Positions 11,707-22,280 of a stretch of 64,000 nt of DNA are shown here, piece after piece; the first letter of the stretch is position 1, and every line of letters starts with the position of its first letter. A program made the translations under genes and the position numbers. The notes beneath the pieces were generated by a model. The model made no database searches and had not been told where the DNA came from. It saw only the letters and a list, made by a program, of their open reading frames with translations. Source of the DNA: Purpureocillium takamizusanense (taxonomy: Eukaryota; Ascomycota; Sordariomycetes; Hypocreales; Ophiocordycipitaceae); assembly GCF_022605165.1 (NCBI RefSeq), contig NC_063068.1, positions 4,774,001 through 4,838,000 of the forward strand. The letters are read 5' to 3'.

Positions 11707-12290
11707 TGATGACATCTATGCTGCTCTTTTTTGTTGTCTCGTGGAGAGCGGTGTGTTGGGCATCGCGTGCGAGAGTCATGGGCCTTTCTTTGTTCGTTGC
11801 TGCACACACACGACCACCGCTACTACTATTATACTTCTTGTACGACGCACATGCACGGCTTCCCCCGCGGGCGGGCCGGCGGGCCTCCCCTCCCTCCGTC
11901 CCCCGACGTTTTGCACGTGGTGTGCGCGTGGTGGAGGACGACGGGGAGGAGGCCGAACCCACCCACTCGCAGATGGGAGGCCCATGGGATCGGGGAGCAA
12001 ATCTGGTTGATGGTGATATTTACTACGTAGTATAACTGACAACGGGGCTCTGGCAGTCGGGCGGCAGAAAGGCAGGCTGGGGGGGTACGAAGCCGCCGTG
12101 CAAGTTTCAGGGGGGTGAGCGTACATGAACAGAAAGCAAAGCGAGTAAAAGCATCTCTCTCTTCCGCACTGCGGCAAATGCAATAATGCACCATCGCCGT
12201 CGCCGCCGCCATCATCGCCATCGCCAGCATCGAAGCAAGATGAAAAGGCTTGTGACGGGGTGCATCGGCTGCTAAACAAAGAGATCGTGG

Positions 12291-12325
12291 GTTGATTGAT
12301 TGATTGATTGATGGATGGATGGATT
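12291..12325. repeat. (TTGA)n/(TGGA)n tetranucleotide repeat
   Basis: TTGA units pass directly into TGGA units, as if one repeat arose from the other by a single substitution followed by slippage. Confidence 0.85.
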
Positions 12326-13788
12326 GGGTGGGGCGGAGCCATACTGTATACTGTACGTATATCCGCGGGGTTGACCAAATGCCTGCAGATAAAGGATTTC
12401 CATTTGCTCTTATAATTACCTACTTACTTGGCCTGCGTCGTCATCTCGAACGGGCTTTTTTATTTAGTTAGGCGCTCACTCTCTGTCCCATATACGGCAG
12501 GAACTGCCTTGGTACATACAGTACATCCATGAATGGCATGTGCCAGCATCAGCCGCAACCGCAGCGGCAAGGAAGCGAAGGAAGGACCCACCCAGCTCGC
12601 TCACCAGCCAGCCAGCCAGCCAGCCAGTCAGCGACGCCGCATGTCCGCCTGACTCAGCCGCCGACTGAACTGCCGTCCGTATCGGGCCAATCAGCGCAGC
12701 GCAGCCTGCCGCCCGCCGCGCGCTCTCGAATCCCGACGTTCGTTCCTCTGGCTCCTTATCAGCGACCTTCTCTCGTCCGCCCCTTGGTCCCGTTGATGCA
12801 CGATCTTCCCGCCATCCTCGGTTCCCTCTTTTCAGGTACAGAGGGCGTCAACTCCATCAAGTCGCTCGTTGGCTCGCCTCCCCTGTGCTGGAACGGTACG
12901 TACGGTTCCTGTCGTCTGCTTGAAGCTATTGTTGCCCCATGGGGCGCGTCTCGTGCTGGTTGGTACGTGGCCCTTTACGTCGTGACAGACGGTGGCAGTG
13001 AGGAAGCTTCCCGCCTCGTCTGCCTGCCAGCCAGCATTTCATTGTCGGCGACATCATCTTGAAACCCAGCGGCCGGCCCCATTCCGCCCCATCCGTGGCA
13101 GGTCCCGTATGGGGAGGCATGGGTAGCAACGCGGGTAGCCTATAGGAGAAAGGGTGGAATAGGATTGCTGCAGACCACACGCATGTCAGACGGAAAACGA
13201 GAGACGGCGGCGGGTGACGTCGCTTCCGTGTCGTCTACTACCTACGTACGTACTACGTACTATTGAAAACTCCCCTCGGACAACCACCGGGCCGAGCTGA
13301 TGAGAGCGTGGGTGCGCCCGCCCGCCGCCGTTGCTACCTTGGGACCTGGGGAAAGGGTACGGGGGAGGGTTTCTTCCCTTGTCCCGACCGGCCGGGCGCC
13401 GGACGTTTCCGGGTCGGGGCAACCCAGCCAGCCAGCCATGTTTAGTGATAACGGAGCATTGCGATTCGGGGTTCCCTTGGTTTTTGGGGGGGATCCGCCC
13501 AGACGCCTCGCCGCGGGGAGAGTATCTACAATTTGGGCGATTCTGCCCTTGGCGTTGACACGGACGAGTGACATCACTCTCTGGACCCCTTGCGTTCACT
13601 GCGTTGTTGTCCTCCTCCTCCCAACGTGTCCCTTGTTCTGACCGCAGCAAGCAGACAATGGCCGAGGCAGTGAAATGCGGTCGGTACCTACTCGGGGCAC
13701 CGTGCAGTATAAAAGGTGTAGGTAAGGTAGGTAGGTACTTACCTTCATGCACCTTACTAGTGGTAGGGGTTTTATCTTTAAACCACTG

Positions 13789-13805
13789 CCCCCCCCCCCC
13801 CCCCC
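13789..13805. repeat. 17-nt poly-C tract
   Basis: Uninterrupted C homopolymer in the spacer upstream of the ammonium transporter. Confidence 0.9.
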
Positions 13806-14180
13806 GGCTGGTCGGTGGCGTCCCGGCACCAATGGGGCGGTCTCCTCGTCTGCGCCACCGCGCCTTGGTTTATTTTTTTTGCCTGTGGCATTCCCCCAGC
13901 CCGTGTCTGTCCCTTATCGACCAATCCCATCGCCTCGTTCCTGCTTTTGCCCATCTCTATCTATCTGGTGGTTATCTTGTCGTCTCTTGCCCCCGTTTGG
14001 TCCCGCCCTCCAACGGCCAGCGGGCGGGCCAGCAGCCACCACCACCAGGCTCAGCACATGCACAACGCAGAGCACACTACCTTACGTACTGTATGTGTGT
14101 ATGTACATCCGATGCAGCTGAAACGGGCGCGACGACAAATGCACGGCAGCGAAAAGGGAAGAAGGAGCAATCGACGACGA

Positions 14181-14209
14181 GAGGAGGAAGAGGAGGAGGA
14201 GGAGGAGGG
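14181..14209. repeat. (GGA)n/(GAGGAA)n purine tract
   Basis: Purine-only trinucleotide repeat, followed immediately by a C run and an A run. Confidence 0.85.
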
Positions 14210-14453
14210 ACCCCCCCCCAAAAAAAAACAGGAAAACGTCCCCAAGGATTGGGCGGCCCAAAGAAAGACGAGGATGCAGCAGACGCACTGGATACTTACC
14301 TTTAGGTACTGCTACTAGAAGCATTCCATCCGATGGACACACCCAGGAGCAGCGAGCCACCATGCCACCCCCCTGCCCTCTGCCACCACCCCATTTTGGG
14401 CGACCGGCCGGCCGGCCGTCTCCCCCGGAATCGCCGCCCCCCGTTTTCGGCAC

Positions 14454-15447
14454 TGATAAGAAGCAGAGTGTGTCCGTCAGTCGGTCGGCCGCTCGCTCGC
14501 TCGCTTGCCCCTTGGTAATCAACAACCAAGGTAGGTACCTACTGTACTGCACTATACGTACGCGCAACGCACTTTGTACCCTCTACTACATCCGCTGAGC
14601 ATGGGCACAGGCCAAGTACCTACTAGGTACTAAGGTAGGTAGGCAGGCTGGGGGAGGCCCCCCGGGTGCCGCGTACCGTGCAAGGTACCCGCGCAGCAAC
14701 TCTCCTCACGCGACATTGATGAAAGAGATATGGCACTGCGACATGCTGGTCCCTTTCGTCCAGCTGTCCAGGCCTCCACCACAATACTCCGTAATACTCC
14801 ATAATACTCCATAGTAGCAGGAGCCCTTTGGTACAGCCCTGTACCGCACAGGTCTAGTCCAACTTAGTGCGCACCTGCAATGCCGTCCCCGTCAGCCCAA
14901 GATACCGTCTCCCTCTCCTCTCCACCCCCGGGATCAGCAGCGCCTCGTCCAACCCCAAGGCTCGCTCGCTCGCTCTCTTTTTCCTTATCTCTGGGTACCT
15001 ACTCGCACATGTGCGCCCTTGCTGTACATCGACTTTCCATTTACGTATCGCCTCGTCGCCCGCCTGCTATCTATCGCTTCGCGGCAACGGCTCCTCGCTC
15101 GTCCCTCCGTCCACCCTCACCACCACCACCACCACCACCACCACCTCCTCCTCCTCCTCCTCCTACCTCCCCCCCCCGACGCCGATAATGTACGTAGATA
15201 GATAAACTCGCCTGCTCCCTTGTCGCCCGTGTCAGACTGCCCATGTGCCTCGCGTCGCGCTGCCGTGATTCCAACCTTATCTCTCCCTCCCCCTTCTCTC
15301 TCCTCTCCTTCTCCTCTGCGCCCGTCCCCCTTTCATCAACATCGCCCGCGTCTCATCCTCGCACCCTCCGCCCCTGCCTGCCCACGGCCTTCCGGAAGCA
15401 GAGGTCCATCAGCACAGCAGTCGTCCGGCCAGCACCCAGCCTTATCT
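14454..15447. promoter_or_regulatory. Cluster of GATA-factor (AreA/NIT2-type) sites upstream of the ammonium transporter
   Basis: Four strong HGATAAG sites are visible: TGATAAG at 14454-14460, and AGATAAG on the minus strand at 14984-14990, 15276-15282 and 15441-15447. A further AGATAA lies near 15200-15205. AreA/NIT2 GATA activators bind HGATAR sites to switch on ammonium permease genes under nitrogen limitation, so the position within about 1 kb of the start codon fits such control. Binding itself is an inference. Confidence 0.55.
15116..15178. repeat. (CAC)n then (CTC)n trinucleotide repeat
   Basis: A long CAC run changes into a CTC run and then a C-rich end. It lies about 330 bp upstream of the transporter start codon, probably in the promoter or 5' UTR. 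Confidence 0.9.
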
Positions 15448-15502
15448 CGCATACAGCACGGTGCCGCCTGTCGCCCGACCCTCGACCTCCCACGCCGCCG
15501 AC

Positions 15503-17217
15503 ATGTCGTACGCCCACGTCGGGGCACCCACCGCCTTCAATGGCACCGACGACAGCATTGGTGGTGATTCCAGTACGTCGAGCAAACGAGCCCAGGCATC
15601 CCTTCTGCGCTTGCCGTAGAGTAGTCCACCAATGCTGACCCAACGCCCGTGCCCAAACAGCCACCGAGAACCTCAATCAGTGGTACCAGGCTGGCGATCA
15701 GGCCTTCATCCTCCTGAGCGCCTGCCTCGTCCTCCTCATGGTCCCTGGCATCGCCTTTCTGTACTCGGGCCTCGCCCGGAGAAAATCGGCCCTCTCCATG
15801 CTCTGGGTCGTCATGATGTCCTTCTCCGTCGTCGTCTTCCAGTGGTACTTTTGGGGTTACTCCCTGGCTTTTGGCCAAACCTCAGGCAACGCCTTCATCG
15901 GCGACCTCAAGCACTTCGGCCTCATGAAGGTCTGGGCCACGCCCTCGGTCGGCTCCCCGCTCATCCCCGCCCTCCTCTACTCCTTCTACCAGATGATGTT
16001 CTGTGCCGTCACCGCCGCCCTGACCGTCGGTGCCGTTGCCGAGCGTGGCCGTGTCATCCCCGCCATGGTCTTCACCTTCTTCTGGGCCACCCTGGTCTAC
16101 TGCCCCCTCGCCTACTGGGTGTGGAACGCCAACGGCTGGGGCTTCAAGCATGGCGTCCTCGACTACGCCGGCGGCGTTCCCGTCGAGATTGGCTCCGGTG
16201 TCTCCGCCCTGGCCTACTCCTGGGTCCTCGGTCGCCGCAACGACAAGATGATGATGAACTTCCGCCCCCACAACATCTCCCTCATCACCCTCGGCACCAT
16301 CTTCCTCTGGTTCGGTTGGCTGGGCTTCAATGGAGGCTCCTCCTTTGGCGCCAACCTCCGCGCCGTCATGGCCTGCTGGAACTCGTGCCTGACGGCCATG
16401 TTCGCCGCCATGACCTGGTGCCTGCTCGACTTTCGCCTCGCCAAGAAATGGTCCATGGTTGGCTGGTGCTCTGGTACCATTTCTGGCCTCGTTGCTGCCA
16501 CCCCCGCCTCTGGTTTCATCGATCCGTGGGCCAGCATTGTCCTAGGCGTAGTCGCTGGCGTTGCCTGCAACTTTGGCACCAAGGGTGAGTTTGTTCCGAT
16601 TCATGTGACGAAGCATGTCGCCCACAGGCATCCGCTGACGTGCCCCCCCCCCTTTAGTCAAGTTCCTCATTCGCATCGACGACAGCCTCGACGTCTTCGC
16701 TGAGCACGGAATCGGCGGCATGGTTGGCCTCATCTTCAATGGCTTCTTCGCTACCGGCAAGGTGATTGGGCTTGATGGCGTCAACACTGGTCTCAAGGGC
16801 GGTTTCCTCGACGGAAGCTACGTCACCCTTGGCTGGCAAATTGCCGCCATTGTCGCCTCCTCGTCATACGCCTTTGTCATGTCCGCCGTCATCGCCAAGA
16901 TTATCGACATCATCCCAGGCCTGAAGCTGCGCGCCTCCGAAGAGGCAGAGCTTCTCGGCATGGACGACGACCAGCACGGCGAGTTCTCATACGACTATGT
17001 CGAGGTTCGCCGAGACTTCCTTGCCTGGAGTCCCCACCGTGGCGAGCCGGCCGAGGACGGCGAGGCCCTCGAACCTCAGCATGGCATTCAGGAGCACGCC
17101 AGCATGGTTCGCCCCCACAGCTCCTCCGATGCCGACGCCGCCGTCGAGGAAAAGAAGTCTCATGCATCATCGTTGCAGGACGAGAGGGTCAGGCTGGAAG
17201 GGGAGAAGCAGGCATAG
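15503..17217 (+). CDS. Ammonium transporter, Mep1/Mep3 (MeaA)-like
   Basis: 517 aa from exons 15503-15572, 15661-16584 and 16658-17217, all phases consistent (donors GTACGT and GTGAGT). The protein has the eleven-TM Amt/Mep pattern: VPGIAFLYSGLARRK, FYQMMFCAVTAAL, VGAVAERGR, LDYAGG, WFGWLGFNGGSS and AEHGIGGMVG. Asp191 of LDYAGG is the conserved structural aspartate. The second pore His is H348, but the first twin-His position holds Glu199 (GVPVEIGSG). This His-to-Glu change is typical of the Mep1/Mep3 branch, not the ammonium-sensing Mep2 branch. It should mediate ammonium uptake at the plasma membrane. The C-terminal tail after about residue 430 is acidic and Ser/Glu-rich and ends without a recognised domain. 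GATA sites upstream suggest nitrogen-catabolite control. It converges with the acid phosphatase gene 368 bp downstream. Confidence 0.95.
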
Positions 17218-17585
17218 CGGGTTCACGGTGTGCGTCTTCTGATATTTGATTTTGGTGGCCTGTCTTCGTAAGCCATCTACTTGGGATCTTGTTTTGTAGC
17301 CCGTGGCAACGGGCTGGGTAGCCGGCGCTGGCGTTTGGTGATTTGCGCATTTAGAATACCCGATGACATATAGACACGCAAGGGGCGAAGCTGGAAAAAG
17401 CACGCCGGCAAATTCATTCGAGCCGCCAAGTTTGGCCCACTTCACATGGCTTCCACATAAAATTGGCAGCATATCGCCACCGGTGTCTCATCCAGCGCTT
17501 TGCTGGTCGGCTCGAGCGACGATGTTCGTTTGCCAACATCGCCGTACTAATGTGCTGTCCCTGTTTCTTATGCCGAGCTGTTTAA
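17218..17585. other. Convergent 3' intergenic region
   Basis: About 370 bp between the stop codons of the ammonium transporter (plus) and the acid phosphatase (minus). It presumably holds both 3' UTRs. No further gene was seen. Confidence 0.6.
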
Positions 17586-19623
17586 TCAAGGTGGTGATCC
17601 GTCGGTAACGTCGCCGTATGACACCTTGGGGTAGTCTCCAAAACACGCATGCTCGAAATTGGCCTTGGCAGCCATACTTTCTTGCAACTTCAAGAATGTT
17701 CCCAAGTCGCACCACCCGTCCTTGCGGGTTGCGTCGCACTCGGGGAAACTGTAGCCCAAGGGGAGAGTACGCTGATTCAGAATGAAGTGAATATACTTGG
17801 TCTCACCGCCACGCAGGTAGCCGTCTCGGTTGGGCGATAGTGGTTGGGGTGTCTTGATGATCTCGATATCCAGACGGGCTCCAAACGGCGTGATGTGGGA
17901 GACGGTAAAATTGTGCGGCCCGGGGTTTCGCGTCGCCGGAAGCTCTTCGGCAAACTGCCTCAGACCAAAGGCAGTCAGGACCGAGACAATGTTGGTGTCG
18001 TGTGAAAAGTCGAAATACAGGCTTTGGTTCAGTGGAAATGTCTCCGTGCTGCTATCGAGCGTGACATTGATCTGCGACCCTGAGTAGCCGAGTGTGTGGT
18101 TCTTCAGCCGCGCAATGACCTCCTGTTGATAGCCGAGGCCGACTGCCCGCCCGGCAGGGCTGTGAAAAGCGCTGTACGCGGAGAAGGAGAGATCGATGGA
18201 ATAGCTGAATCCTTGCCATTCCTCGTACGTGAAAAGGTCGCAAAACTTGCTGAACCCATACGCAACGGTCTCATACGGGCACATGGTCTGCGCTGCATAC
18301 ACGTCGTCCACGGTCCATGTGAAATTCTCCGACAGAGCTTGAAAGCGAGCAGTTGCTGTTCTGCGTCAGGAGAGAGCAATTTGCAGGATTTTGCAGCACG
18401 ACTCACCATCTTGAAGATAAATGTGAATCCATTTGGCACGTGCCTCATTGCCTGGCCCTTTGGAGTTTGCGTTTGGGCAGTTCAGCGATCCGGCCAGCGA
18501 GTTGTTGAATCCTGGCTTTTCGATGATTACTTCGATTGTGGCGTTATTCGGCCTGGAGACTATGTCAGACGACGATGCATACAATAGCTGCAGCAAGAGA
18601 CGGACCATTCAAGCCCAAAGAAGCCGGCCATCCAGTTCTCGGCCGACTTAAGCATCCGGTCTTGAGTCTGTGGGTAACAATCAATCAGTGGCTCTGAGCT
18701 AAACTGGGGCAGCAGTATCGCACCGTTGTCCTAACAATGATTTTGCTCTTGGGGTTGTACAGGCTGCCATACATGTAGCTGTGAAGGATTCCTAAAGGCG
18801 TTCAGTGATGCCCATTCAGCTCACAGTGACGACGCTACTTCTCACCTGACTCAAACAGCTCCTCACGGCCCTTTGGCACCAGGATCTCGTATCCAAGCTG
18901 ATACTTCCAATCGTTCAAGAACGCAAGCTGTCCCTTGAGCTTAGCTTTTCCCGTGGCATTGGCAAATTTCTCGCCGAATCGGGCGACATCAGACCCGGAC
19001 GTGGGATACCGGGCTCCATGGCGTGATAGCATCTGGACCTGCACGATTTCGGCGCCGGGAGGCAACGGAAACTCACCAACTCCGAAACCAGGCGATGGAG
19101 AATATGGAGACAAGAAGCCCATCATTTTGAAGATGCTCTGGTTCCCTTGCACCATGCCCTCAACAGGTATTGAAGTTTGAAGTGGCTCATTCGGAATGTA
19201 GGTTGCCGTGGGATTGAAAGTCCTTGTCTGAGCCATGAAAGCCGGCTTCCCGGTAGCCGTGGGCCCCGGCCAGAGCTCTGGAGACGTCTGAAAATATTGA
19301 GGCACCTTGGACGGCATACATGGGCATGGCCCATGTCCACGAAACGCATACGGCAGAGATAGATACAGGTTGGAGCCGACGAGGATGACGAGACAGATGG
19401 ATAAGATGTAGGTGGCTACCCTGAAACGGTGCTCGGAGCGAGATTGGGGGGTTGCAAAAGCGGCCGTGATATCATGGCCACTTTGGCCCTCATCGGTGGA
19501 ACCTTCGTTCTCATCATCCTGGTGGACGGCATGGTAGCCAGCCGAGCTGGCGGCATCAGAGCGCTTGAGCCCGGGGACAGCTCCGGAGGCGGACCGGGGG
19601 CCGGACAAGACCGGCGTGGCCAT
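17586..19623 (-). CDS. Membrane-anchored histidine acid phosphatase (phytase-like)
   Basis: 607 aa from exons 19623-18846, 18791-18724, 18667-18606, 18552-18407 and 18355-17586; the codon phases agree at all four introns. The N-terminus (1-67) is hydrophilic, followed by a hydrophobic segment at about 69-90, so a type II anchor is likely. The catalytic phosphohistidine motif RHGARYP lies at 201-207 and the proton-donor pair His470-Asp471 in FDFSHDTN. Family landmarks between them include TTQDRMLKSAENWMAGFFG, CPYETVAYGFSKFCDLFT and NHTLGYS. Several N-glycosylation sequons (NAT, NHT, NQS) suit a secretory enzyme. The reaction is phosphomonoester hydrolysis, possibly phytate; substrate is not shown by sequence. 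Start at 19623 was chosen because it precedes the anchor and lacks the low-quality sequence encoded further upstream. A NUC-1-type regulator of phosphate genes is in the same window, but no CACGTG was found near this start. Confidence 0.92.
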
Positions 19624-22280
19624 GGCACAGACCGGCGGGCGGCGGCAGGACTGGCCGAGGCGGCTGTGGCAGAGGAGGAACGATCGAAGACAGACGCCTC
19701 GCTCACCGGCCCCATGAGCCGTCGTCGAACCTTGGATCGGCTGTGCGTTCACTGGCCAAGCTTGGTATGCCGTGCGGAGAGGGCGGTGCGATGCGGTATC
19801 CGCGGCGGACGCGTTGGCTGCTTTGGAGGCGTGGAGATGGGCGGCGATGCAGGTGCCGCGGGTGCAGTCGGTGTGGTTCGAGGGCCGATGCGAATGAGAG
19901 GTGCAGCACCCCGATGTGGATGGATGTTTCAATGCCGTGAGAGATTGGATGATTGTCCTGTCGTGCTCGTCCGTGCAAGGCGCCCGGCCTCCTTTCACCT
20001 TGCGTCTGCGACATGCATGAGGTTGAAGTGGGACACGCGGTCGCGCCAAGTGCGGTTATTACCAGGTAGCCTTATTACTGGCGCCTGGCGTGCACGCACG
20101 CGCTGTAGTGCGCCACGGTACCGGTGAGGTACGAGGCAGCTACCGTGCGCATTGCATTGGAGGCGGCGCTCGCGTGTGGCGGCTCTCTGGATCGTCCAAG
20201 TACTCCAAGGGTAGCGCCAGCCCCAGGGTTCTCGCCGAAAAGTTGGATTTGAATGTGCAGGGCGGGTAGGCAGGCAGGCAGTGAGTGCATGTCTGGTTGC
20301 GTATGGCACCTTCCCCTGACGCAACAGTTCGAGATTACTAGCACCGTGTCCTATGCACCGGTCACGCACAGTGCCTCGTCGCCGGTTGAAGCATCGAATC
20401 ATCACCATTGCGCTCGGTGGCTCCTTCCGTGGCACGACAGATGGTCGGCCTGTGACGAGGGCCCTCGGAAACCAGGGCCCGGACCAGCCAGGAGCAGGGG
20501 TCCCTCAGGGACTTGCAGCAGGAAGGATCCCAGCGAACAGCACCTTGTTAGCTTGCCCTCTACCCGTTTGCACATCCTACGTCGTACAGTACTAAGGTAC
20601 TCTCGCTCGCGTATCAAATAGTAAGTACCTACCTGGGTGACGTATATATGATCAACTAATCTAAAGGCAAGCTGTTCCCTCCCACCTTGCGCACCCCATG
20701 AAGCCCCCTTTAATACTTTAAGAATACTGTCCATTTAGATACAAACTTGAAAGTACCAAGTATTTCATCTGCGTGCCAATGTCGTTACTGACCAACTTAC
20801 TTCCTTCGTATCCCGACTAGACCTCTAGGTACCTGAGGTAGTACCAGGTAGGCAGGCGCGGTGCCTCTACGCGCCCGTGTTGGTATACGTCGGTACGAGG
20901 TACTGCACGTATAGTACATACTATCCCAAGTATACTGTATCCAGGAACAGTGCGCACACTGACCCACCCAGCCACTCACACAAGCCACTCCATCCCTCGA
21001 CTACCCGCTCCCACTCATCAGTCTCACATTGAGTCTCCCGGCGAGCCTCACTCCTCTCACAAGCGTCGTCGACGTCCCCCACCGGCGCCGCCGCGGTGCA
21101 ACACATGGCTCGTCTGCCGGTCTATTTTGTTTGCTCTTCTCTCACCGCTCATTGGCATTCGGCAAGGGCGTTGCTGACCCGCGGTCGCAGAGTCGCAGTA
21201 ACCCTGCCCCGCGGCCATGCACGACAAACCAAAAAGCAACGACTCCAAAATGTCGAGTATGTTACGCCACGCCACCCGTCTGCCATCAGCTCCCGGATCC
21301 ACGCCGTTTAATCTCGCGATTGATGGCTGGCCAACTAGCCGCCCAGGCGCGCTCCTTGGACCAGGTCCTCGTCTGTCGTGCTTTGCTGGTCCGTTGCTCC
21401 GCCACCAGCCCGCGGAACCGAGTACGAGCCAGCCATCGTACTGGCAGCATCCCAGACCCATCAGATGTCCGCGTCGTGGCACGATCGCCGGCCACGTCGT
21501 TCGCGACACCCGCCTCGTTGCCAACCCTCATTGGCGGGTATACGGAGTAGGGCTGTGATGCCTCACAAACACCCCTCTGGGGGCTTGAAACGGGAACCCT
21601 TGGAGTCCCGGATTCTTGGAAAGGCGAACCGTGACCGAATTGAGGGGCCTGGCAGGCTGCCAATCTGGGCATATCTGGACCCTGCCATCCCAGAGCGCCG
21701 GCACTGTCTCAGAGAGCCACAAACCCACTTGGACGACTCATCCACACATCTTTTGATGATCGTGGAGCCCCTTGTCCACCCTATCGCCCACTACCGGTCT
21801 GCATCTCAGTGCTGGTGAGAACTCACTGCTTTCCCATCCCATGTGGCATGGCAATTGCTAGCCCGTCCTCTCGGGTCGGCGTTGTCACGAGGTCACCAGA
21901 GAGCTAAGGGCTGACAACACTGCCTCTGAGCTAAGGCATTAGCCTATATCAATGTCTATGGTCCATCGCCACTGTCTATCAACCACGAGGTTGCCGCAAA
22001 ACCTAGGTTCTAATGAGCAATCTAGCGCACCACTTTTTTGTGTTGGCCCAAACGCCCCTGCCCCAAACGAAGCGCAAAAAACACACTCAGCAAAGTCCAT
22101 GCAATATGTCGCGCCGGCCATATTTGTAGCAGCAGAGTCCGACTCGGATTTGGAGCGCACCAGCGACATGCATTAGCCCCCCTTGCTTGACGGCGCTCCC
22201 GCCTACCAAAACCATGTCCGGGCTGGTGCTCACAGAAACGACCTCCTCTCTCTAGTGCTCCTGTCGCGGTGAGGGATGCC
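19624..22280. other. Intergenic region upstream of the acid phosphatase and downstream of the oxygenase gene
   Basis: About 2.7 kb. It holds the acid phosphatase promoter on the left and the 3' end of the TauD-like gene on the right. GGTACC, TAGTAC and TACCTA motifs cluster at about 20580-20640 and 20815-20935. Open frames of up to about 170 codons near 21030-21820 occur on several frames at once, contain no recognisable domain and lack consistent splice structure, so none is called. Confidence 0.5.

Larger units (their letters stand above)
11336..15502. other. Long repeat-rich intergenic region
   Basis: About 4.2 kb without a supported gene. It carries a 16-nt G tract (11691-11706), TTGA/TGGA repeats (12291-12325), CCAG repeats (12604-12627), a 17-nt C tract (13789-13805), GGA repeats (14181-14209), GGTACC/TACCTA clusters (about 14530-14645) and CAC/CTC repeats (15116-15178). 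Open frames reach 60-250 codons but are built from these repeats and show no domains. The right end is the promoter of the ammonium transporter. Confidence 0.55.

Noticed and set aside
12529..13062. 177-codon open frame beginning in Pro/Gln/Ser repeats
   Set aside because: Built on CCAG repeats, no domain, no convincing splice partners.
13186..13752. 188-codon minus-strand open frame in the ammonium transporter upstream region
   Set aside because: No domain and no splice structure; lies in repeat-rich spacer.
21029..21820. Overlapping plus and minus frames of 110-170 codons upstream of the oxygenase 3' end
   Set aside because: No frame shows a domain, conserved start context or splicing; several frames are open at once, as expected in GC-rich spacer.
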